Shown here: positions 1 to 9,400 of the stretch, one piece after another
How the letters are laid out: the number at the start of each line of letters is the position of its first letter
Position numbering within the stretch: the stretch's first letter is position 1
Source: Mikania micrantha
Lineage: Eukaryota > Streptophyta > Magnoliopsida > Asterales > Asteraceae
DNA length: 64,000 nucleotides
Assembly: GCA_009363875.1 (NCBI GenBank)
Contig: CM018694.1
Location: 32,311,415 to 32,375,414, forward strand
Reading direction: 5' to 3'
The notes under the pieces: model-generated
What the model saw: only the letters and a program-made list of their open reading frames with translations
What the model was told of the DNA's origin: nothing
Databases searched by the model: none
Program-made: the position numbers and the translations under genes

Positions 1-756
1 TCATGTGTCTTTCGGAACTCATTGTAACTGTTGTTCCAACTGTTACTTATTCTCATCCTAATTTCCAAATGAAAGAAATCAGGATAGGGTTGTCATTCCT
101 TTAACAGCTCCAGAATATACCTGAGATGTCTTTCGCGTTCTGTCTTTCTATTAAAATGATTTAGTAAGTCATCCCTAACGATAATGATAAACTAATCCAG
201 ATACAGTTTGCATACTCAGTTCATGAAGCCCATGAAAATCATATATGCATTCTTCTATCCGAAAGGCATTATTGTAACTTGAAATGCCCATATTTCATTC
301 GGAATGTTGTCTCTTGTCATATCCTCGTCTTGCACTCACAACTGGTTTCTCCTGATCCACTTATCTTGTTTTAAATAAGACTCAGCATTGTCCTAACATT
401 CATGCTTTACTAACGCCATTGAACCATAGTTCTCTAATTAAAGTAACTCAAAATTTTAAGAGGTTCAGGTGGAAGGTGGAAGCTGACACACTAACTTGGA
501 CATTTTGAACTCCTATGAGTTTTAGTGTTCTATTTAACCTAAGTTCTCTTCTTAAATACTGTATTTAAAATGTAATTGTGGATTTCTCTATCTTTATTTA
601 ATCTTTTAATGCTTACTTAACCTAAAGGTTCCTTAAGTTATTATTACGACTATCTTTTGACACTAACTTTGTTTACGACTATCATAATTTATTGTTTCTA
701 AAATTACCACAGACCATGCAGTTCTAATTAATACACCAATAAATAACTTTACTGCA
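1..756 (-). other. Internal non-coding region of element A3
   Basis: In the sense of A3 (minus strand) this follows the stop codon of its Gag-like ORF. A normal element would continue into protease and RT here, but I see no pol-like reading frame or conserved pol motif on either strand. It is AT-rich and fits a non-autonomous element carrying filler between its ORF and the far LTR, which lies outside the window. Confidence 0.5.
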
Positions 757-1671
757 CTAAGATGAAATTTGCATACCTATGGAGTCATCGGACTCCGAGT
801 GTTCCCCAGGAGCTGGTAAAGCGAGTAGTTCCTCAGTGACTGCTGGGTCTACTGGAGGCATTTTCCTAGGGCAGTCCCTTGCGAAATGTCCATGCATTCC
901 GCACGTGTAGCAGTTGTTGTTGTGTTGAGAGGAAGTAGAGGTGCTCGCTTTTTGTTTCTGTTCCCTGGTTAAATTTAACCGACACTTTTGAATCCAATGT
1001 TCGTATTTTCCACAAAACGTACATGATACACATGAGAGTTCAGCTCGATGATGGTGGTGACAAACTGAACAAAGGGGATCTTTTCCCGTAGAATGTACAG
1101 GACTTGTGGAAGATATCCTCACGGGGCAGTCCCGTGAAATGTGTTCGGATAATCCGCACACATAGCAATCCTTTCTGTATCGAGGAAGAGGATATGTAGT
1201 GTTTCCGGGATTCTGGTTATGAGTCGGGGGATTATTACAATCACGACTCCAGTGTCCCTTTTCCCCACAGTTCAGACAATGTTTGCACAGATTACCCTTA
1301 GCATGGTGGAGACCGCACGTGGCACATAAAGTAAATTTGTCAGCATGACGCTTATGACCCTCTGACTCCGGAGCAACGGCCATCTGACGAAGAGGAATGG
1401 CTTCAGTGTAGATTACAAGGTCTCTTGATTCTTCAGGATGACACCTTTTTCGCTTCTTGCTTGACTCTCCTGTTTCCGATTTCTTCTGCTCTGTAGAAAG
1501 TAGTGGGAAGATTTTAGCAAACTCCTCACTATTCCTGATCCGGGCAATGATTCCAGGGAGAACTGCCATCAACTGTTCAGTGATCAAAGTTGCAAGTGCC
1601 TCGACTGCTGGGTCCGTCTCCTGCGAAGGTGGAGGCGGTGATGGTTGTCTTCTTGGTGACATTCTAATCAT
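757..1671 (-). CDS. Capsid-less Gag-like zinc-knuckle protein of element A3
   Basis: This 304-codon open frame starts at the ATG at 1671-1669, chosen because its first residues (MIRMSPRR) match the Gag start of A4 (MIRMQPRR); an in-frame upstream ATG at 1719 adds 16 poorly matching residues. The N-terminal 35 residues resemble family-A Gag (proline-rich, then a DPA...ALAT..T.QL helix). The capsid segment seen in A4 and B1 (FNG/YSG...LLQWLE...ALTWWN) is absent. A basic KKRKR patch follows. The C-terminal half has two tandem copies of one module: a CxxC-HH-C unit followed by CCHC knuckles (CLNCGEKGHWSRDC, CYVCGLSEHISRDC, then a degenerate CTFCGKYEHWIQKC and CYTCGMHGHFARDC). CCHC knuckles bind nucleic acid in Gag proteins. 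The frame has no stop although nothing else in the visible A3 interior is coding, suggesting retained function. It is probably a trans-acting or packaging protein of a non-autonomous element; that function is inferred. Confidence 0.72.
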   Translation of the reverse strand: MIRMSPRRQPSPPPPSQETDPAVEALATLITEQLMAVLPGIIARIRNSEEFAKIFPLLSTEQKKSETGESSKKRKRCHPEESRDLVIYTEAIPLRQMAVAPESEGHKRHADKFTLCATCGLHHAKGNLCKHCLNCGEKGHWSRDCNNPPTHNQNPGNTTYPLPRYRKDCYVCGLSEHISRDCPVRISSTSPVHSTGKDPLCSVCHHHHRAELSCVSCTFCGKYEHWIQKCRLNLTREQKQKASTSTSSQHNNNCYTCGMHGHFARDCPRKMPPVDPAVTEELLALPAPGEHSESDDSIGMQISS

Positions 1672-1824
1672 AACCAATAGAACATTGGTTAGTGCAATGA
1701 TCGAATGCAGAAGACACAATGCACATAATTTCCTAATTCCTATGTTCTCTACATGCAGGGTCCCTAGGTTATAGTCTAGGCCAAACCGTTTAAGTAATAT
1801 GACCTATATTTCTCTATAACCATG

Positions 1825-1836
1825 GCTCTGATACCA
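1825..1836 (-). promoter_or_regulatory. Primer-binding site of A3
   Basis: On the minus strand this reads TGGTATCAGAGC, complementary to the 3' end of plant initiator-Met tRNA. It lies three bases inside the LTR end at 1840 and fixes the direction of A3 as minus. Confidence 0.9.
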
Positions 1837-2320
1837 ATCTGTCACACCCCGAGCCGGCGGGATAGGATCGGTTGTCCCGTCGGGCGGAAGGTTCCCGGGG
1901 CGCGATATCGGGAGTGATAATCGGACTGATCAGATTGTTATATGGCACATGATACATAAATGAGAAATGCTAAATAGGATAGAATTACAAAGTTAAACTA
2001 CATCAATATTGTTTATAATTTAACAATGTAACTCTACTGTTAACACCATGAGTTTCTATCTTGTATTTACACAAGATATACAAAATGGTAGGTGTAATGT
2101 TGCCTTCAAAATATGCAGGTCCAAAATACTAAGTCTTCTATCTGAAGTCCTAGTCCAGAAGTAATGACTTCCTAATTGACCTGTTCGTCACCTGAGAAGT
2201 CATGCAAAAAGATCAAGTCAACACATGGTTGGTGAGTTCATATAGTTTTGTAACTTTGAAAATGTTTTGAACCCTTCTTTCGGTAAAGACCCTAACCTCA
2301 TTAACACCACATGTATCATC

Positions 2321-2408
2321 CAGATCGGTATGCTTATATATAGGGCATACCCCTGGGTCAAGGCTACAACCCCGCCCAAACGACGTCCCACCACATACTA
2401 ATCCGCAT
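2321..2408 (-). other. TGGTGGG/CCCTATA structured module, copy 1 (A3 LTR)
   Basis: Sense strand has stem GGATTAGTATG, then TGGTGGGACGTCG...ATGCCCTATATATAAG, then partner CATACCGATCT. Ten of 11 positions pair, two as G.U. Confidence 0.7.
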
Positions 2409-2763
2409 AGGACATTGTTATTAATGATAATTAAGCATTTTTACCTACCATACACCTTTAAACACCCATGATTCCTCTGTTCTCTGTTCCTGTAATTGCA
2501 ATCATTTGAAATCTCTCTTGATTTCATATGTTCATCATACAAATATGATTAAAGCAGCAATTGTGGAATTTGTTATAAATGCTTAATTTAAATAAATAAA
2601 TAAACATTCAATAAAATCTAAGTCCTATCGATTGGGGCCTTTGGTCAACTCGAGTAGACTAGTCTGTCAATCAAGGTACTTAGTAGTAAAGGAGATCTGC
2701 AAACCTCATCAAACATGTGACCTACAATCAATCAGTCTAGCTAGGACATCTTTTGATATATAG

Positions 2764-3150
2764 GCTTTCATAGTTCTTTAGACCGTCCATAGTTCTTTAG
2801 TTCTTTAGTTCTTTGGCACATGTTATCTTTGAGCATTTCCCAGATGTTCCTCAAAATAGTTCTTTGTACTTAGTTCTTTGAATAGATCGTTAGTTCTTTG
2901 ACAACACACTCTTGAAATAGTTCTTTGAAAATAGATCGTTAGTTCTTTGAGAGTAGACCGTTAGTTCTTTGAAAATAGATCGTTAGTTCTTTGACAACAC
3001 ACCCTCGAAATAGTTCTTTGAAAATAGATCGTTAGTTCTTTGACAACACACTCTTGAAATAGTTCTTTGAAAATAGAACTTTGAAAATAGTTCTTTGTTT
3101 GAGGTCTTTAGTTCTTTGAAAATAGTTCTTTGAAATAGTTCTTTGATACA
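2764..3150 (-). repeat. AGTTCTTTG minisatellite in A3 LTR
   Basis: More than 20 copies of the word AGTTCTTTG (plus strand), in higher-order units of about 30-50 bp containing AAAATAGATCGTT or ACAACACACTC spacers. It lies inside the putative LTR intron. Confidence 0.85.
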
Positions 3151-3744
3151 TAACAGTTACCTAAACAGGAGTCTAAGATAACAGTTATACATGTAAACAT
3201 ATAAAAGCATTCAAGTAAACAATTTACATAAAACAGTTTACGCATGCTTCTCAGCCCCGCGTTTTAAAACAAAAATGTTAGAAAAGAGGCAATGAACTCA
3301 CCTTGTTGCTGTTGAGTTGACTTAGCTTAAACAAAAGACTGCGCGCGCTCTGTATTGTAATTTGGTTTGTTTTCACGTCCCTGTATTGATTTCACGTTGT
3401 TAAGACTCGCAAGTATAAGTTTTGTAGGGAATTGTGTGTGGATATATGTGTTAGCCCTAAAGTTGGCTAACACGCGTAAGACTTGGTCATGATCCCTGTT
3501 CGGTCCCATATGTTTGATTCAAGTTAATGACCTTGTAAGTTATCATATTGTCATTAGTTATATGCCATTTGCTTTGATGAAAGAGTTAGTGCATAGTTTC
3601 CAACTCGTCTTTGTTGATTTTGTACGTTTTGAACATTTATCGCATAATTATTGATTAATTAAGCAAACATTCTTTTGGCCTATCTTATTTTGATCTTATG
3701 AAATGTGGTGAACTCATGTGGGCTAAATCATGGCATATGGACCG

Positions 3745-4800
3745 AACATTGTGACCAAGTTACTTGTTGGGCCTTTATGTAGCAAGTTGGGCCTTGGGCC
3801 CAAATACATGGGCCTTGGAATAGTTCTTGAACAATTGAGGATGGTGAGGCTTATTTGAAAGTGTGGGACAATGATTTGGGTTAATGGAATACAAAGGCCT
3901 TGCCAAAAGTTACAAAGGCTAGAGTTTAAGTAGCTTTGTGGGCCTTGTTTTGGGCCTCTAAGGAATTTATCGGGCCCAAGGTGGGCCTTGGTAATATTTG
4001 TTGGGCCAAGAGTCATATAAGGCTGTAGGAATTGAGATTGGGCCAAGAATTGGCTGTTGGCCAAAGGATTAGCATGGTGGCCTCAAATTGAGGACATGGG
4101 CCTCAAAATAGGCCTTGAATTAGTTTTCTGTGGGCCTCGGGCTGGTTTTGTTGGGCCCTTTGAGATTTGTCTCAGGCCTTCACTAATATAACTCATAAGC
4201 CAAGTTTGGCCTGGCTAAATGGAGCTGAAACAATGATGGGCCTAAAGATTGAACTGTTTGCCTTAAATGGTGGCCTTGGGCCAAAATCTGTGGGCCAAAG
4301 GTTGATTTTACTGGGCCCCTTGAATCCCATCAAGGCCTGTAGTAAAATAGAGCATGGGCCAACCTGGGCCTGGTTCATTTGGGCTGAAATCGGTCGTGGG
4401 CCTATTTTGTCCTTAGTTACTTACTAAACATGGGCCAAACAAGATTTTTGAGGTTATTTATTGGGCCTACTATAGGTTCTGGGCTGGAACATTAGAGTTG
4501 GGCCAAGATATCATTGGGCCTAGGTAGTATGAGGTTGGGCCCATCCTGGGCCAACCAGAATGCAACTGGGCCTGCTGTTGGGTCCGTTGGGCTAAGGATT
4601 TAGGCTGTTAGGTCTAACAATGGGCCAGGATCTGTTGGGCCTGTTAAGTAGGCTGTTGGGCCTGCTTAAATGTTGTTGATTTTTCTGCTTTGGGCTAGCA
4701 AAGAGTCGATGGGCCAGGTAAAAGTCTGTTGGGCCATAGAGTAGCCATGTTGGGCTTGAGTTGCAAAGTAATTCAATGACATACTATTGGGGTGGGCCAA
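3745..4800 (-). repeat. GGCCCA word array in A3 LTR
   Basis: About 1 kb with dozens of TGGGCC words on the plus strand (GGCCCA in LTR sense), spaced about 15-40 bp apart in otherwise non-repetitive sequence. This is the longest such array in the window. Confidence 0.85.
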
Positions 4801-4984
4801 CTGAACTTAAATTGGGCCTAAATAGCTTCCTAAGCTAACCACAATCAACATGGGCCACCAATGTAGTCTTCTGGGCCAAGATGGTTTACTGGTTTCATGT
4901 CTTAGGCCATCTAGGGTTTCCCAACTATAGGTGTGTTGATGAAATGGGTGGCTGCATAGCTTCCAGATCCAAGAATATGGAGTC

Positions 4985-5260
4985 AGTCGAATGAACACAA
5001 TGGTTGACGAATGTGGGCTGTCGAATGGAAACCAGCGAATGATAGGAACCGGTGCATGGGGTGACGAATAAGAGAAAGGCGAATGAGATTCATTCTGAGA
5101 TTGTGTTCGAATGAAGGTTGTTTCTGGCGTATGAAGATGAGCGAATGTGTAAGGGCGAATGGAAGTGGCGCATGAAGTCATTCGACAGCTGGGTTTTCTC
5201 ATTCGGCCGAGAGAAAAGGGGTGGTCATTCGACCCTATCCATTCGGCGAATGGACCCTAT
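4985..5260 (-). repeat. CATTCG word array in A3 LTR
   Basis: An irregular array of more than a dozen CATTCG words (CGAATG on the plus strand) with unrelated spacers. All are in the same orientation relative to the LTR. It lies just downstream of the conserved leader block. Confidence 0.8.
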
Positions 5261-5674
5261 TTGGTGGTCTGTAAGACAGCCGTTCAGGGTGGTTCCAACT
5301 CAGCTCACAACCGGAATTTATGGAGTTCCCACATGGTGATAAGTAAAGGTGTTCTTAGAGGCTTAAACTCAAAGTATGAAGGCATAAAACCGGTTCTTGA
5401 ACAAGGTGTGAATGAGAGGGTAGAAAACCCTAGTTTTCGAAATCTTAGCATCCTCATACCTCGATTTTCAGTAGGTTTGGCTTTAGATCCGTTGTACTTT
5501 CATGTAGAAGACGTTGAGGGCTACGCGTGGGCGAAAGAATCACTCGAATCGGGTGAGAAACGAGGGAGATATGGATGAGAGAAGGTTGGTAATGGAGGTG
5601 GGTTTCAAAACCGGGAATAGGGTTTTTAGATGTAGAAGATGAAGTGAGAATGAGTAGTTTGACTCATTTAAGGG

Positions 5675-5682
5675 TATTTATA
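5675..5682 (-). promoter_or_regulatory. TATA box of A3 LTR
   Basis: Sense strand GGGGTATAAATACCC, placed after the conserved CCGAGC...GAACCCGAA block found upstream of every LTR TATA box in this window. Inferred Pol II core promoter. Confidence 0.6.
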
Positions 5683-5907
5683 CCCCGAGGGTGTTCGGGT
5701 TTGTTTTTGTCGCTCGGTTCGCGTTTTCGTTACGTTTCCGGAAAATTACGCGTAATTTAAATGGTTTTAAATAAAAAAAAAGTTTAAATTAATTATTTTG
5801 ATGAGTTTCAAAATTGTAAAATGTTATTTATTTTATTTTATTAATTTACTTTCGTTCGTGTCGTGTTTTCGTTTTCGTTTCGTCAGATCGCGTCACCTTC
5901 GCGCGTA

Positions 5908-5935
5908 ATTCGTTCGAATCGTCACCCGAACGAAT
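5908..5935 (-). other. GGTGACGATT-loop hairpin (A3 LTR)
   Basis: A perfect 9-bp inverted repeat, ATTCGTTCG/CGAACGAAT, flanks the ten-base loop GGTGACGATT (sense strand), upstream of the TATA box. Confidence 0.75.
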
Positions 5936-6011
5936 ACGACGATGGTTTTGCTTTCTGACTTTTGTTTTCTACTTTTCAGTCATTATTTCAGAACTCTAAA
6001 CTCACAGATAT

Positions 6012-6039
6012 GTTTGTGTGAATCGTCACCCACGCAAAC
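6012..6039 (-). other. GGTGACGATT-loop hairpin, second copy (A3 LTR)
   Basis: Sense stem GTTTGCGTG pairs with CACACAAAC (one G.U) around the same GGTGACGATT loop. The stem is unrelated to that of the copy at 5908. Confidence 0.7.
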
Positions 6040-6469
6040 ACACTGTCAGTTCATTATTCTGAAATAACACTGTAATTGTGTTTAGATTGTGTTTCCTCAC
6101 TGTCGGACTCAACTAGACATCCTGTTTTCACATTGTTCTTGTACTGACTTGTCGGTCATCTGATTCCTGTCAATTGTGGACATCAGATCGCAACCGATAC
6201 GTTTCTGAGTATTGTTTGAGCATCGTTGTTTCTCGTGACTTGTTGTGTTAACAGAAATTAAGTTTTCACTTAATAAATGTAACAAATGTTCCAAATGTAC
6301 GTTGTACTTAATGTATTTAAGTTTATACGAAAATACATACAACGATTTCTTGTATTTAAGATCTTGTTAATTCAAGAACTGTTTAAAATCATATAAGTAC
6401 ACATAGTTACTGTAGAAAGTACACGTACCGTACGGACTTGCCGGACGATCTGGTACTTACTGTTACAAA

Positions 6470-9400
6470 AGGATAGAGCGGTATGTTGGTGGATTGCCGC
6501 CCTGTATCCGAGGGCATGTGATTTCTGCTCATCCTATAACCATGGAGTTAGCTGTTACTCTGCCAGCATCTTTGACTGACATGATGGTTGCCACTGGGGC
6601 ACTCAAGAAAGAGGCTGACTCAACTAAAGCTGGAACTTCAAGGAAGCCGGACAAGAGGCCGGCAAAGAAACAGAAGGTGGTCAGAAACTTTGCTGCTACC
6701 ACTCAAGCCCCAATGCTTAATCAACCACCACCACTACAAGTCAAGAAGCCATACACTGGCACAGCACCTTTGTGCAACTCGTGTCAGTTTCATCATCTAC
6801 CAAATGTCCCGTGCAGACACTGCACCAACTGTGGGAGATTTGGTCACACCGCAAACTACTGCAGGAGTCAGAAGACTCAAAACAGAAACAACAATGCAGC
6901 TACCACTGCAGCTGCTGATCACAGGTCTTGCTACAACTGTGGTGAACCTGGTCACTTCTCTCGGGATTGTCCCAGGAGAAATCAACAAGGGGCTCAAGCA
7001 CCAAGAGGACGAGCCTTTCAGATAGGAGCTGCTGCAGCTAGACAAGACCCGAACGTCATTACGGGTACATTTCTTCTATCTGATTTCTATGCCTCTATAT
7101 TATTTGATACTGATGCGGATCAGAGTTTTATCTCGTCCGATTTTGCTAGCCATCTTAATCATGCTGAGGAATCATTAGACTCCCCTTATAGTATTGAGAT
7201 AGCTAATGGCAAACAGATTACAGTTGACACAGTACTTAAGAATTGCCCACTAACACTTGGTGATCATACATTTTCCATCGACTTGATACCGATGGAGCTG
7301 GGCAGTTTCGACGTTATCATCGGAATGGATTGGCTATCTCTTAACCGAGTTGAGTTCATTTGTTCCGATAAACTATTACGTATTCCTATGGAGAACAATG
7401 AAGTCTTGGAGATTCATGGAGATCAAGCGAAACGCAGTGTCAAGATAATCTCGTGCATGAAAGCTCGCAAGTGCTTACGGAAACAATATGTGGCATTTTT
7501 AGCTCATGTGATACAGAAAGACAAGAAAGCAATCAAGATTCAAGATGTGCCAGTTGTGAGAGATTTTACAGAAGTATTTCCGGACGACTTACCGGGACTG
7601 CCACCTGAGAGATCAGTGCAGTTCCGAATCGATTTGATTCCGGGAGCAACTCCTGTAGCCAAGTCTCCTTACAGACTCGCACCATCGGAGATGCAAGAGT
7701 TATCCAATCAGTTGCAGGAACTTCTCGATAAAGGATTCATCCGACCGAGCTTTTCCCCGTGGGGAGCTCCGGTTCTTTTTGTCAAGAAGAAGGATGGAAC
7801 TTTCAGAATGTGCATCGATTATCGAGAACTCAACAAACTCACCATCAAGAATCGGTACCCGTTACCGAGGATTGATGATTTGTTTGATCAGTTACAGGGA
7901 GCACAGTACTTTTCAAAGATAGACCTGAGATCAGGTTATCATCAGCTTCGGATACAAGAGGAAGACATACCCAAGACGGCTTTTCGTACTCGATATGGAC
8001 ATTACGAATTCGTGGTGATGCCATTTGGATTAACGAACGCACCGGCTGTGTTCATGGACTTGATGAACCGGGTGTGCAAGCCGTATTTAGATCAGTTTGT
8101 GATCGTCTTCATCGACGATATACTGATTTACTCAAGAAACGAGAAGGAACATGAACAACACCTCAGGACAGTTTTGGAGCTTCTAAAAGAAGAACAACTC
8201 TACGCCAAATTCTCTAAATGTGAATTTTGGTTAAGGGAAGTTCAGTTTTTGGGTCACGTGATTAACAGTGATGGTATTCATGTGGATCCTGCCAAGATAG
8301 AAGCGATCAAGAACTGGGATGTGCCTACAACACCGACAAAGATCCGATCATTTTTGGGATTGGCAGGTTATTACAGGAGATTCATTTCGAATTTCTCTAA
8401 AATAGCCTTGCCCCTCACCAAACTCACACAGAAGTCTGAACCTTTTGTGTGGACTCATAAACAAGAAGAGGCTTTCCAGACACTGAAACAAAGATTGTGC
8501 AATGCTCCAATCCTAACACTCCTAGAAGGCAGTGATGACTTTGTAGTTTACTGTGATGCTTCCCATCAGGGACTCGGATGTGTTTTGATGCAACGAGACA
8601 AAGTCATTGCTTATGCCTCACGACAGCTGAAGATACACGAGAAGAATTACACGACGCATGATCTTGAACTGGGAGCTGTGGTTTTTGCACTAAAGATTTG
8701 GAGACATTACCTTTATGGTACCAAATGCACTATCTTCACAGATCACAAGAGTTTACAGCACATATTTGATCAGAAGGAGCTTAACATGAGACAGAGACGT
8801 TGGGTTGAACTCCTGAACGATTACGATTGTGTGATCAAATACCATCCAGGCAAAGCAAATGTTGTTGCAGATGCTTTGAGTCGGAAGGAAAGAGTCAAAC
8901 CCTTACGCGTTCGCGCTATGGGCATGACGGTGCAAACAAGTTTGAGAGATCATATCTTACAAGCACAACAGGAGGCAGTGGCAAGAGACAATCTGAAACG
9001 CGAGCTCGATTGTGGAGCCGAGAAACATTTCAAGACAAAGCAAGATGGAGTTATCTACTATCTGGATAGTGTTTGGATTCCAGCATTAGATGAACTTCGA
9101 ACACTCATACTTGACGAGGCACACAAGACACGTTATTCAGTTCATCCTGGTGCTGATAAGATGTACCAAGATCTTAGGTCATTTTATTGGTGGCCAGGCA
9201 TGAAGAAAGACATTGCCACTTATGTTGGCAAATGTATCACTTGTGCCAAAGTCAAAGCTGAACACCAGAAACCTTCGGGTTTGCTGGAGCAACCAGAGAT
9301 ACCACAATGGAAGTGGGAACAAATAGCTATGGATTTCATTACCAAGCTACCCCGCACTTCCAGCGGACACGATTCGATTTGGGTTATCATTGATAGATTA

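Larger units (their letters stand above)
2192..3301 (-). other. Putative LTR intron (splice-site-like ends), A3
   Basis: Sense strand has CAAG/GTGAGTTC at 3301 and TTCTCAG/GTGACGAA at 2192. Both boundaries recur in A1 and A4 although the sequence between is poorly conserved. Splicing is inferred only. Confidence 0.35.
1840..6467 (-). mobile_element. 5' LTR of element A3 (family A, 4.6 kb)
   Basis: In sense (minus) orientation the LTR begins TGTAACAGTAAG at 6467 and ends TCGGGGTGTGACA at 1840, followed by the primer site. Its first 50 bases match the start of the A1 3' LTR at 10427 almost exactly. In sense order it holds two GGTGACGAT hairpins (6012-6039, 5908-5935), a TATA box (5682-5675), a conserved leader block, a CATTCG array (5260-4985), a GGCCCA array (4800-3745), a splice-donor-like site (3301), an AGTTCTTTG minisatellite (3150-2764), one copy of the TGGTGGG/CCCTATA module (2321-2408) and a GC-rich terminal hairpin. 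The sequence just past 6467 is family-A gag, so A3 is inserted in A1. The target duplication should be AAAAG (6468-6472); its partner is outside the window. Confidence 0.9.

Noticed and set aside
2764..3150. Repeat arrays as CRISPR
   Set aside because: Units are imperfect, without equal-length unique spacers, no cas genes are present, and the DNA is clearly plant.
6494..6496. Start of A1 gag-pol at 6494
   Set aside because: This codon is TTG. The frame is open upstream to the A3 junction and aligns with internal Gag residues, so the true start was separated by the insertion.
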